Positions 23,050 through 34,200 of a stretch of DNA of 64,000 nucleotides are shown piece by piece (within the stretch, counting starts at the first letter, position 1; each line of letters starts with the position of its first letter). Location of the stretch: the NCBI GenBank assembly GCA_035048495.1, contig CM068546.1, positions 16,312,435-16,376,434 on the forward strand, read 5' to 3'. The notes under the pieces are model-generated. The model saw only the letters and a list, made by a program, of their open reading frames with translations, had not been told where the DNA came from and did not search any database. The position numbers and the translations under genes were made by a program. The DNA comes from Euptelea pleiosperma (taxonomy: Eukaryota > Streptophyta > Magnoliopsida > Ranunculales > Eupteleaceae).

Positions 23050-24453
23050 CTTCTCTTCTCTTTTCTTCCTTTTCTTTTTCTGATTTCCTTTCTGAGAAAG
23101 AGAAGAGAGAGGAGGACGGTTTTTTTAAGAGAATAGAGAGGGGCGGACTCGTTGGAGATGTGGGAGAGAGTGTGTGCAAGGGTGATGCTGTGATGAGTAG
23201 CAACGGTGGAGAAACGGGTGGAGATTGAACCACTGGTTCACTTGGAAGAGCAGCCACGTCGGAGTAGAGATGGACGTGGTTGAAAGAGGATTGCAGGCCG
23301 TGGAGATGTTTAAGCACAAAGGAGATGGACTGTTGCTGTTGTGGTGCAGCACAAAGATGAGTTGCTGGTCTTCACACCATCAACCACTTGATGAATAAGG
23401 TGCTTAAGAGAATGAGAGAGGATTGGAGGCGTGAATCCCTCCGGTTGTGAGAGAGGAATTCTCAGCCAAAAAGAAAAAGAGAATGTGGGAGAGGCGTTGT
23501 GGAACGTGGGAGATGAGAGAAGTGAGGGACGTGGGAGAGTTTTGAGATGGGGGAGAAGAGAGAATATATACCTCTCCTCTTAGGGTTCGGTCCCCCCCTC
23601 TCTAAGAATTTATCCCTTTAGACCTTTTTGCCCTTTTACTTCTTCCATAACAGCCACATGCTATTTAATTTCTTTTGAAACATCTTCCTTGAATTAACAC
23701 CATCCATTCCTCGGGTCGAGTATGACCACTTGTGGGCCCACACTTGGGCTGCCTTGTGGTAGATTCTGCTTTTGCTCTCTAATCGAGCCGTTCTCCACGA
23801 ATAATTGTTTGGACCTTTTGAATTTATTGCTAGGAGGTCCCACTTGTTTTGCAACTTGCATAACCTTGGCCCAACTCTAGGCCCAACACCTTAAAGCTCA
23901 TTGGCTCATCGACGGGGTCATCTTTTTGATCATTGTCTCTGACAGCCCAACAATTGTCCAGCTTCTTTGTCACATGTTAGACTCATGTGATTGTTTGACT
24001 CATGTCTCATCAGGTGAACATATGTCTTTGCGTCGACATCATGGTAAAGCACGCATATCGCTCTACCAGTAATCCCACCAACAGGTCAGCAGCTTGGTCA
24101 TTATATCAGTTCAAGCTGTGGCTCACATCTTCTTGTCTTAGCTTGTTGGTTCTTTTAATTTTGAAGTTAGGCTCTGGAGGTCATCGTGGGCCCGCAAGTT
24201 TCAAGAATTGTCTAATCGGATTTCCTGCAACAGTGAAAGCGCGTAATGAGATTTAATCAGAATGGCTTTATATCTAGACTTCAAAAAATGTGTTTAATGC
24301 ATGCAAATATACCATTTCGTCCAGAAAAGTGTGTTCTATGCAACAGAAGAGACTATTACGTAGAAAAGTAGATAAATAGAGCATTTTACGTGGGAGAATA
24401 CAATAACGCTAAAAGGATAAATGCTTAAAATAAGCACTTTTGAGCGAATATCA
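21759..24453 (-). repeat. 5' LTR of E2 (2695 bp)
   Basis: Starts TGAAAGTAGG and ends GCGAATATCA on the plus strand. Outer ends match the other LTRs, but the middle is a different subfamily: it lacks the CCCTATTTCC palindrome and the AACGGTCCG repeat. It has AGAGAGAAA direct repeats (22080-22230), a T homopolymer near 23023-23049 and a short palindrome at 22993-23012. A TATATA box on the minus strand near 23567-23575 is possible. Frames inside it are low-complexity. Confidence 0.93.
22993..23012. repeat. CCGGAGTT palindrome (short form)
   Basis: CCGGAGTT, 4-base centre, AACTCCGG: a shortened form of the palindrome found in other LTRs of this window. Confidence 0.7.
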
Positions 24454-25347
24454 CGCACTCAAGGCGAGGATAGGGACTTACCTCCCGTGGGCCACGCTAC
24501 GGGGTCTCCTCCGTGGGTCAGAAAAGGGTATCCTAATGGGCTTGGGCCCGACTCCACCTCTTTGAGCTTTCGCTCCCTACCCACACTGGATCGTGTTCTT
24601 GTAGAAAAGTTAGATCGCACGGTCTAGGTATTTGGGATTCTATTTGGAAGATCCTTGCCATTTTAGGGTTCATAGAGCAAGCACTGGATTTAGGCAAGTT
24701 TTTGAATTATTTTCCAAATTTGAGATGGGGTAATATTTAGGAATTCCCAGATTGAAAAATACCTAGATTGGAATGTTTCCCGAATTGTGGAGATCTTCCA
24801 AGAAAGATTTGATTGCGAGATCCCTTACAATTTTGGGAAATTTCCCAAAATTGAAATTCTGCTAGATTTGGGGTATTTCCTTTTGCAGACTTTTCCAAAT
24901 TTGGAAGATTTCTAAAGATAGAAATTCTTCTAAAGAGGAAACTTCTAAAAGGGGAAACCCTAGCAGAGTTTCAAGATTTTGGAATTTTTCTAAAAATCGC
25001 AAATCCTTGATTGGTAATTTCTAAAAATCTGCAGAAGATAAAACCCTAATTTTTTTGAATTTTTATTTTTTTTGGTATTTTCCACTTAATCTAGGGTTTC
25101 TAAAAAAACCCTAGAACAAGATCTAACAGTTATATGGAAAGCAGTAAAATTCCTAAATTATTACAAATTGCACTCGGCCTTCCGAGGCATTAAAAATAGT
25201 AATTTAAAAACTGCTAAATATCACAAAAAAAAAACAAAAATAAAAAGTTTCCAGAAAAGGTCGGGCTGTCCAAATTGAGTAGCTTTCCGATTCAGTAACT
25301 TTCTAATTCTGTCTTTACGTCCTTTTTCGCACTCCCGAACACCCGAG
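24454..25347 (-). mobile_element. E3 leader fragment (element broken by E2)
   Basis: The first ~0.9 kb of an Athila-like leader, collinear with 20846-21742 of E2. It ends at the E2 insertion point (CGCAC, 24454-24458). The rest of E3 should lie to the left of the window, beyond E2. No gene. Confidence 0.88.
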
Positions 25348-25361
25348 CGGCAACGGCGCCA
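25348..25361 (-). other. Primer-binding site of E3 (tRNA-Asp)
   Basis: Minus strand TGGCGCCGTTGCCG, a perfect 14-base match to the complement of the plant tRNA-Asp 3' end as I know it, separated from the LTR by two bases. Confidence 0.85.
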
Positions 25362-27480
25362 TTTGAAAGTAGGGTTTTTCCGCGTCGTTGATTACGGAAA
25401 CCCTAAAATCAACATATTTGTAATTATCCGAGACTTATTCCTGCAAAATAGAAACTTGCTTGCACAGTGGAAAGTCGGAGTCGAATCCGCACTCGGGATT
25501 AGTCGGATTAGCGCGATTCAGAGCATGAAATGACAAAATTTTCCATAGAAATTGCTAAAAAGAAATGATGGAGGGGTGAGAATGATGGTAGTGATTTTAA
25601 AACATTCATCTTTTTAGAGAGAAGTTAAGAGAACCATTCTTTAGATTAATGACAAAATTTAGAATAAATTACCAAGCTAAAACTTCTTCATTGAAACTAA
25701 CAAATCAAATTATAAAACTATTAAGCTAGCTTTAATACAAACATAACAAAAAGAAAGCAAGTAAGATTAAACTATCTAGAGAGAGAAAACTAATTTAGAG
25801 AGAGAAACTATAGGGGGAGAAGAGAAAACTAGAGAGAGAAACTATAGGGGGAGAGAGAAAGAAGAGGTTTATCCTAGAGAGAGAAAGTGTAGGAAAGAGA
25901 GAAAATAACTAAAGGTTTAGAAAGAAAAAAGATGAAGATATTTAGAGAGAGAGAAATCTAGAGAGATAAAGTGAGTTCTAGTGAGAGAAAGTGTGAGAAA
26001 CTAACCTTAGGACTTACCGAGCCACCACGTGTTGAAGAGGAGACGATCACTTGGTGGAGAATGAAGTGCTGATCGATGGCTGAAATGATCCACTAATAGG
26101 AGAAGGGCAACATCTTTTGTGCACGGTTGGAGAAGGTCTACGGTTGCTAGATCGAAGAGGAGAAGCCACATGTTGCAGGCTGTAGTAGCAGCACGTGTAT
26201 GAGATCGGCAAGGTGATGCATGGCTAAGGAGTGCACCACATGATGTGGTTCCAAAGTGGAGGTGAATGGAGAGATTTACCTAGAGTTTCAGACCATAACT
26301 GGAGAAGGAAGTGGCGATCTTGCAGATTTGTGGAGGATGATGGTGGACATTGCCATGGGGCGGTCGTTGGATGATCCGCCAGCCAGCAGGAGGTGAAGAG
26401 CCCAAAGGTTTTTGATGCTAGAGACTGGAGTTGAGGATGAAGTGGAGAGCGAGAAGAAACCCAGCAACGTGATGAAGAGCCACCACGTTGTAGGGCAAGA
26501 TGCTGTGATATTCGCTCAAAAGTGCTTATTTTAAGCAATTATCCTTTTAGCGTTATTGCATTCTCCTACGTAAAATACTCTATTTACCTACTTTTCTACG
26601 TAAGAGTCTCTTGTGTTGCGTAGAACACACTTTTCTGGACGAAATGGTATATTTGCATGCATTAAACACATTTTCGGAAGTCTAGACATGTAGTCATTCT
26701 GATAGAGTCTCATTACGCGCTTCTTCTGTCGCAGGAAACCCCGATGGGACAATTCTCAAAACTTGCGAGCCCACATCGATCAGGAAAGCCCATTATGAAA
26801 GCTTAAAGAGCCCACATGCTATGACTAGAAGATATTGGCCAAATATGAGCTGAATAAGAGGACCAAAAAGCCGACCCAAAGAACGGAGAGAGTAGGAGAG
26901 CCAATGACCAAGAGACGGACCAAAACGTTTAAAGCCACATGAGTCAGCAAAGAATGATAGTCTACTCTACTGGAGAAGCGTGAGGATGGTCACAGTGAAG
27001 ACCAGGGTTCCAGACCCTCTGCCAATACTTTTATCTCCATTTTCTGATATTTTCTCTCTCATCTCTCCTTATTCTCTCTCTCTTCATCTCTTGGTCCTCG
27101 AATCTACTGAGCTAACCCCAAAACTCCTGCCCATCGGCTCTATCTCATCTCCCTTAGCTTTCTGACTGTTGGATCTTCCATCGGACCGTTGGATCTTCAA
27201 TTGGACCGTTGGATCTCTCTAGATCCGTCGATCTACCAATCTGGGTCCCAATCAAGTCACCATCCATCCAATCGCCATCAGACTGTCTATCACATCATCT
27301 TGTGAGACGATGGACATCATCAATCCATGTGGGCCAGTAGCCGGGCCCATCATCATCGACCCGATGTCCGACCAGTTAGTGGACCCCGTGAATTTCCAAA
27401 TAATTTTAATTAAATTTTAAAAAAATGGGGGGTCCACTAAATGGGGACATTCCCCAAAGAAAAGTAGCATTTTACTTAAA

Positions 27481-27488
<8 letters not shown>

Positions 27489-27518
<30 letters not shown>
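27489..27518. repeat. (AT)n microsatellite in E4
   Basis: About 15 AT units at the LTR position that holds T(41) in E1 and A-rich DNA in E6. Confidence 0.9.
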
Positions 27519-27521
<3 letters not shown>

Positions 27522-27538
27522 TATTTATTTAAAAAATA

Positions 27539-27602
27539 CCCTATTTCCATTAAAGGAAATAGGGAGCTTTATAAGAGGAAGGAGAAGGGTTCGTTCGAAC
27601 CC
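27539..27602 (+). promoter_or_regulatory. Predicted LTR core promoter (E4)
   Basis: Palindrome CCCTATTTCC...GGAAATAGGG, then TTTATAA at 27568-27574, then the 7-bp inverted repeat GGGTTCG/CGAACCC at 27587-27602. Same order and spacing as in E1 and E6. Confidence 0.55.
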
Positions 27603-27722
27603 TAATCCCCCTCTTTTCTTCTCCTCTCCTTCCCCAAATCTTCTGCCCACCGTTTCCCTTTCTTCTTCTCCTTCTTTTTCTTCTTTTCGTTCTTCCTATT
27701 CGTCATCTTCTTCACGTTTTCA

Positions 27723-27747
27723 CCGGAGTTGCAGGCTGCAACTCCGG
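27723..27747. repeat. CCGGAGTTGCAG palindrome
   Basis: CCGGAGTTGCAG, one base, CTGCAACTCCGG: perfect arms, about 150 bp downstream of the predicted TATA box. Confidence 0.9.
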
Positions 27748-27898
27748 CCGACAACTCTCCCATGATCTCTTCTCTCCCCAGCTCTTCTCCCCACGTTCCC
27801 TCTCTCTCCTCTCTTCCCACTCTAAGCCGTCAACCCCCTCTTCCATTCCTCTGAATTCCCCAAGCCGTTGATCACAAAAAAAAAAATTTTTTAGATCA

Positions 27899-27923
27899 CC
27901 GGAGTTGCAGGTTGCAACTCCGG
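27899..27923. repeat. CCGGAGTTGCA palindrome
   Basis: Second copy in E4: CCGGAGTTGCA, 3-base centre, TGCAACTCCGG. A partial third copy lies at 28099-28116. Confidence 0.9.
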
Positions 27924-29601
27924 CAACCTCCATTAACGCCTGCACATCTCCAGCCAGCGCCTTCATCTCTTCAACTCGGGTCATCACCGGTGCTCCTCAT
28001 CCACGCTTCAGCAGGCGTTCTTCCATTGCAACGTTGCTGCACCTTCCTCGAGCAGAACCACGTTAGGTGGTCCCTCACGTTCTACTTGCAACTGCTGGCC
28101 GGACCTGCAACTCCGGCCAGCTCTTCTCCTCCTCAGCATCATCTGGATCAACGTCTCCAGCAGGTAAGATTTCCCCTTCTTCTTTCTTCTTCTTCTTCTT
28201 CCTTCCTCCTTCTTTCTTCTTCTTCTTTTCTCCTTCTTTCTTCTTCTTCCTTGCTGCCCATGCACAACCACCGCCTCCAAGCTCCTCTCCTTGGAGCTGC
28301 TGCGTCTTGACGCTTCCGCTAGTGTTCCTCCTTGCTCTCAACCCTACTGCTCCACTCGAACCTCCTTGCCTGTGCGTCATTACAGCCCCTCCATCTTGCT
28401 GTTCTTGCACCATTCCTTCGCCGGAGTTGCACGCAGCAACTTTGGCCAAAATCAGCACTCTCCTTCACCGATCAATAGCTATACCTCCATCACGTTTCTC
28501 CCCTTCTTCCCCTCCGGTGCCACCATCCTCTCCATTTCTCTCCACACCGCTATGTCTAATCCCTAGAGTGATGGCCGAACCATGGCTTCACCATCTCTAT
28601 CATTCGCACTCCGAGCATCACCCTTGTCTCTGGCCAATCATCCAAGGTAAGTTCTCCAATGGTGAGTGATCTTTTCTCTCTCTCTCTAGCTTTCTCTATC
28701 TAGTTCTCTCTTCTCTCTACATTTTCTCTCTCTAGACCTTTCTAGCTTCAATTTCTCTCTCCTCCCTTAGTTTCTCTCTCTACTTTTTCTCCTTTTTCTC
28801 TCTCTCTCTAATTTCTTCTTATTTGCTTTCTAGTTGAAATATTAATTTTACTTTGATCATTGTAAGCACTTTCTTAGTTTGATAAAACAAATATGATTTG
28901 AATTTTAATTGTGTTTCATTTATTATAGTGTTGCATTATTGTGTTAGTTAATTCTTGCCTTAATGCTTCTTGTGGAAATTTCTCTCTCTAGAAAATTCAA
29001 AATCCTATTTTAAAAATCACTTCACATTCCTCATCTCTCCATCCATCAATTTCTGCAATATTTTTCATCATTTCATGTTCGTTATTGCGCTCATCTGACT
29101 AATCCCGAGTGCGGATCGACATCCGACACTAATCCCTATACAAAAGCTCATATTTTGCAGGATAATCGAATAAAAATTATAAATCTTGTTGGAATTAGGG
29201 TTTCCGTAACCAACGACGCGGAAAAAAACCTACTTTCATGCAGCAAGGAGAGGAGTCTCCAATCAGTGAGGTGGTGGGGATGCTTGAAGAAACTACGGTG
29301 GAGGAGAGCCAGGTGGAGCTCGTGATGGAGGTTCAATGGTCTGAAACTTGACGGAGAAGTTGCAAGTCCGATCGTGAGGTGGCAACAACGGTGGTTGGTA
29401 GTGCAGGTGGATGGGCGGTGTTGCCGACTGGAGTTGCAGGCGATCACACCAGCAGCAAAGAAGCGCTGGTTCTCTGATAAAAGAGACGTGGAGGAGCAGA
29501 CCAAGGTGGTTGAGCAGGGCAGCAGCGTGAAAGAGTGGAACGGCTGGTGGAGAGGGCGGATGGAGCTACTGGATGTGGGTCACCGGTGATAATGGTGCTC
29601 G

Positions 29602-29626
29602 CCGGAGTTGCAGGTTGCAACTCCGG
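29602..29626. repeat. CCGGAGTTGCA palindrome in E3 LTR
   Basis: CCGGAGTTGCA, 3-base centre, TGCAACTCCGG. Confidence 0.9.
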
Positions 29627-30705
29627 TGATCTTGAAAGTATATATATATATTTTTTTCTCTTTTTTTTTTGGGATCGTTGAATGCAAGGGGAGAGGATGG
29701 ACTGCTGGGGCGATGGTGCAGCAGCAAAGGGGGATCTCCTTGGGGGCGGTGATGGTGAGAAGGTTTTTTTGTGGGAGATGGGGAGAGGAGGAGAGAAGAG
29801 AGACGTTGTGGAACAAAGTGGGAGAAGTGGAATCCAAGAAAGAGATTGCGGGAGGAGAGAATGGAGGAGCCGAAAATGTGGAGAGAAGAAGAGAATATAT
29901 ATCAGGTGGCTAGGGTTTTTATCATGGGGTTTCTCCTCCTCTTTTTAAGAACGTGGGGTAGATACCAATTATATGTGCGCCCTCTTCTCCTTTCTAAATA
30001 AGTTACCTCCCTTTTCCTTTAACCGTTGTTGTCCCTCCATTTGGAAAGTCATCTTCCCATACCCGTTTGACTACCACTTGCCTTATTTTAAAAACCATCA
30101 AGCCAATAGTTGTCCATAACCAGCATCTTTGTCTATGATCTTAGTAAAAAATGGTCCAGCAACATTATTGAATACCTTTGCTTTGTAAATGTTTTATTTT
30201 CTTAGATTTTCAAAACCAAAGTTTTCAAACGTCATTCTTTCAATTCTTTTATTTCCAAAATTTACTTTTCAAAGGACTTCCCACAAAATAGCAATCTTTA
30301 GAAGAATCACCTTCTTTTCACTTTTGAATTCTTCCCTTTTGTGATAAAATCTTTTATTTTGAAAATGTCAACCTTGTGAAACAACTATTCCATTTTTGTA
30401 AAACCATATTTTTGCCGAGTAAGACTTTTGGCTCACGATCTGGTGGTCCACTAGATGAGTGAGGGATCTTCATGCAAGGATGGGATGGTTAGATCGGGTG
30501 TTGATCGGATGGTGGGAATTATGATCAGATGGTTGATTGAATGATTTGATGGTAGGATGATCATGCAGTGGAGAATGGCCAATGTGGGCCATAGGATAGA
30601 GTGAATGGGAAGGGAGAGAGGATTGAATGGTTGATATAGAGAGTAGAAAGAGAATGAGAATCTAGCAAGAGGGCAGAGACAATATTATAAAATTAAGGAA
30701 AAAAA

Positions 30706-30778
30706 TGCTAGTAGAGGGTCTTGAACCATGGTCTTTGACTTGGTCTTCTGCATGCTTTACCAACTGAGCGGGTCCTCA
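30706..30778 (-). other. tRNA-like segment in E3 LTR
   Basis: On the minus strand GCTCAGTTGGTAAAGC (30769-30754) resembles a pol III A box and D arm, and GGTTCAAGACC (30727-30717) resembles a B box in a T arm. The spacing is tRNA-like, but I can find no anticodon stem, so this is a tRNA-derived or tRNA-mimicking segment rather than a tRNA gene. Confidence 0.45.
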
Positions 30779-31282
30779 TCTTGTGTTAGTTGATAAGCTT
30801 TAATGCCTTTATTCTCTTCTCTCAGGGCTCGATTCTTTCTCTCTCTCTCTTGGTCTTCTCTTAGGCTAATTCGCCTCTTGGCTTATATCTTCTCATCCTC
30901 AGCCTGTTGGCTCTTGAGTTTTGGTCCTCTTATTTAGCCCATATTTGGCCCATATCTTCTAGTCATAGCATGTGGGCTCTTTAAGCTTTGATAATGGGCT
31001 TTCTTGATCGATGTGGGCTCGTAAGTTTCGAGAATTGTCCCATCGGGGTTTCCTGCGACAGAAGAAGCGTGTAATGAGACTCTATCAGAATGACTTCATG
31101 TCTAGACTTCCAAAAATATGTTTAATGCATGCAAATATACCATTTCGTCTAAAAAAGTGTGTTCTACGCAACACAATAGACTCTTACATAGAAAAGTAGA
31201 TAAATAGAGCATTTTAACGTAGGAGAATGCAATAACGCTAAAAGGATAATTGCTTAAAATAAGCACTTTTGAGCGAATATCA

Positions 31283-34200
31283 GTTACATTCCGAAGCCTA
31301 TAACTAGTGACTTTTTGGCAACCGGACCTCGTAATTTGACTCAAACTCTTCCATTACTATTGTTTCAACACATTTGAAGTGTTGGAACCAGATTCGGGAC
31401 AGTCAAAACAAGTTTGCTCCATCCGTGCGTCAATGTCTCTAATTGGACTCAGTTTGTGTGTTACATTCCGAAGCCTATAACTAATGACTTTTTCGCAACC
31501 GGACCCCGTAATTTGACTCAAACTCTTCCATTACTATTGTTTCAACACATTTGAAGTTTTGGAACAAGATTCGGGATAGTCGAAAGAAGTTTACCCCATC
31601 CGTTCATCAATGTCTCTAATTGGACTCAGTTTATGTGTTACATTCTGAAGCCTATAACTAGTGAGTTTTTTGCAACCGGACCTCATAATTTGACTCAAAC
31701 TCTTCCATTACTATTGGTTCAACACATTTGAAGAGTTGGAACAAGATTCGAGACAGTCGGAACAACTTTGCGCCACTCGTTCGTCAATGTCTCTAATTGA
31801 ACTCAGTTTGTGTGTTACATTCCTAAGCCTATAATTATTGACTTTTTCGAAACCGGACTTCGTAATTGGACTCAATATCTTCTATTACAATTGTTTTAAC
31901 ACATATGAAGTGTTGGAACAAGATTCGGGACTGTCGGAACAAGTTTGCCCCATTCATGCGTTAATGACTCTAATTGGACTCAGTTTGTGCGTTACATTCC
32001 TATGCTTATGACTAGTGACTTTCTCACAACCGAACATCGTAACTTGACTCAATATCTTTTATTATAGTTTTTTTAACACATTTGAACTCTTGAAACAAGA
32101 TTTGGGACAGTCGAAACACGTTTGCTCTATCCGTGCGTCAATGTCTCTAATTGGACTCAATTTGTGTGTTACATTCCGAAGCCTATAACTAGTGACTTTT
32201 TTGCAACCGGACCTCGTAATTTGACTCAAACTCTTCCATCACTATTGTTTCAACACATTTGCAGTGTTGGAACAAGATTCGGGACAGTCGGAAAACCTTT
32301 GCTCCACTCATTCGTCAATGTCTCTAATTCGACTCAGTTTGTGTGTTACATTCTGAAGCCTATAACTAGTGACTTTTTTACAGCTGGACCTCGTAATTTG
32401 ACTCAATATCTTTCATTACAATTATTTCAACATATTTGAGCTGTTGAAACAAGATTCTGGACAGTCGGAAGAAGTTTGCTCCATTCGTTCGTCAATGTCT
32501 CTAATTGGACTCAGTTTGTGTGTTACATTCCTAAGCCTATAATTACTGACTTTTTCGAAACTGGACTTCGTAATTTGACTCAAAATCTTCTATTACAATT
32601 GTTTTAACACATATGAAGTGTTGGAACAAGATTTGGGATTGTCGGAACAAGTTTGCCCCATTCATGCGTCAATGATTCTAATTGGACTCAGTTTGAGCGT
32701 TACATTCCTATGCTTATAACAAGTGACTTTCTCACAACCGGACCTCATAACTTGACTCAATATCTTTTATTACAATGGTTTTAACACATTTGAACTGTTG
32801 AAACAAGATTTGGGATAGTCGAAATGAGTTTGCTCCATCCGTGCGTCAATGTCTCTAATTGGATTCTGTTTGTGTGTTACATTCCGAAGCCTATAACTAA
32901 TGACTTTTTCTCAACCGGACCCCGTAATTTGACTCAAAATCTTCCATTACTATTGTTTCTTTGAAGTGTTGGAACAAGATTCGGGATAGTCGAAAGAAGT
33001 TTGCTCCATTCGTTCATCAATGTCTCTAATTGGACTCAATTTTTGTGTTACATTCTGAAGCCTATAACTAGTGAGTTTTTTGCAACCGGACCTCGTACTT
33101 TGACTCAAACTCTTCCATTACTATTGTTTCAACACATTTGAAGTGTTGGAACAAGATTCGGGACAGTCGGAACAACTTTGCTCCACTTGTTCGTCAATGT
33201 CTCTAATTGGACTCAGTTTGTGTGTTACATTCCTAAGCCTATAATTACTGACTTTTTCAAAACCGAACTTCGTAATTGGACTCAATATCTCCTATTAAAA
33301 TTGTTGTAACACATATGAAGTGTTGGAACAAGATTCGGGACTGTCGGAACAAGTTTGCCCCATTCATGCGTCAATGACTTTAATAGGACTCAGTTTGTGC
33401 GTTACATTCCTATGCTTATGACTAGTGACTTTCTCACAACCGGACCTCGTAGCTTGACTCAATATCTTTTATTACAATTGTTTTAACACATTTGAACTGT
33501 TGAAACAAGAATCGGGACAGTCAAAACACGTTTGCTCTATCCTTGCGTCAATGTCTCTAATTGGACTCAGTGTTTGTGTTACATTCCGAAGCCTATAACT
33601 AATGACTTTTTCGCAACCGGACCCCGTAATTTGACTCATACTCTCCCATTACTATAGTTTCAACACATTTGAAGTGTTGGAACAAGATTCGGGACAGTCG
33701 AAACAAGTTTGCTCCATCTGTTCGTCAATGTCTCTAATTGGACTCAGTTTGTGTGTTACATTCCTAAGCCTATAATTACTGACTTTTTTGCAACTGGACC
33801 TCGTAATTTGACTCAAACTCTTCCATTACTATTGTTTCAACACATTTGAAGTGTTGGAACCAGATTCGGGATAGTCGAAAGAAGTTTGCTCCATCCGTGC
33901 ATCCATGTCTCTAATTGGACTCAGTTTGTTTGTTATATTCCTAGGCCTATAACTAATGACTTTTTCGCAATCGGACCCTGTAATTTGACTCAAACTCTTC
34001 CATCACTATTGTTTCAACACATTTGAAGTGTTGGAAAAAGATTCAGGATAGTCGAAAGAAGTTTGCCCCATCCGTTCATCAATGTCTCTAATTGGACTCA
34101 GTTTATGTGTTACATTCTAAAGCCTATAACTAGTGAGTATTTTGCAACCGGATCTCGTAATTTGACTCAAACTCTTCCATTACTATTGTTTCAACACATT

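Larger units (their letters stand above)
1..24453 (-). mobile_element. E2, degenerate Athila-like Ty3/gypsy element (interrupted by E1, left end off window)
   Basis: This is a minus-strand LTR retrotransposon. Its 5' LTR (21759-24453), tRNA-Asp-type PBS, leader, broken gag-pol and 3' non-coding region are all recognisable by collinearity with E1. Position 1 aligns to about 6528 of E1, so the 3' LTR should begin roughly 160 bp left of the window. E1 (3932-16454) is inserted inside it. The right boundary reads ...AATATCA followed by CGCAC, inside sequence identical in type to the leader of this family (compare 20846 onward), so E2 itself inserted into the leader of E3. The expected partner CGCAC duplication lies off window. 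The TG...CA ends and internal homology make the call secure. Confidence 0.93.
26506..29238 (+). mobile_element. E4, solo LTR (2733 bp)
   Basis: Plus-strand LTR with TGATATTCGC start and CCTACTTTCA end and no internal region, inserted in the LTR of E3. It belongs to the same subfamily as the E1 and E6 LTRs: promoter palindrome (27539-27564, one mismatch), TTTATAA (27568-27574) and GGGTTCG-TT-CGAACCC (27587-27602). It also has three AACGGTCCG-type repeats, an (AT)n tract, two full and one partial CCGGAGTTGCAG palindromes, and a CTCTCT-rich tail. Apparent frames such as 28067-28669 are Ser/Pro-rich translations of (TTC)n repeats and are not called. Confidence 0.93.
26501..29243 (+). repeat. Imperfect target duplication around E4 (TGCTG / TGCAG)
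   Basis: TGCTG at 26501-26505 and TGCAG at 29239-29243 flank E4: four of five bases agree, consistent with one later mutation. Confidence 0.65.
25364..31282 (-). repeat. 5' LTR of E3, interrupted by solo LTR E4
   Basis: LTR pieces 25364-26505 and 29239-31282, about 3.2 kb without the insert. The left end TGAAAGTAGGG adjoins the PBS; the right end GCGAATATCA adjoins satellite at 31283. The presumed target duplication GTTAC (31283-31287) has its mate off window. Its U3 part contains a tRNA-like segment (30706-30778). AGAGAGAAA repeats occupy 25770-26000. No gene is credible inside it. Confidence 0.9.

Noticed and set aside
22685..23317. Open frames of 60-210 codons inside LTRs (also 4647-5089, 28067-28669, 49580-50089, 54828-55841, 63651-63992)
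   Set aside because: They translate (GAA)n/(TTC)n, GAGA and palindrome-rich DNA into low-complexity K/E/R or S/P/L/F runs, occur on both strands, and are not conserved in frame between LTR copies.
33000..33100. CENP-B box in the satellite
   Set aside because: Only TTCG and CGG fragments (as in TTTCGCAACCGGACC) are present; the full 17-bp pattern is not met.
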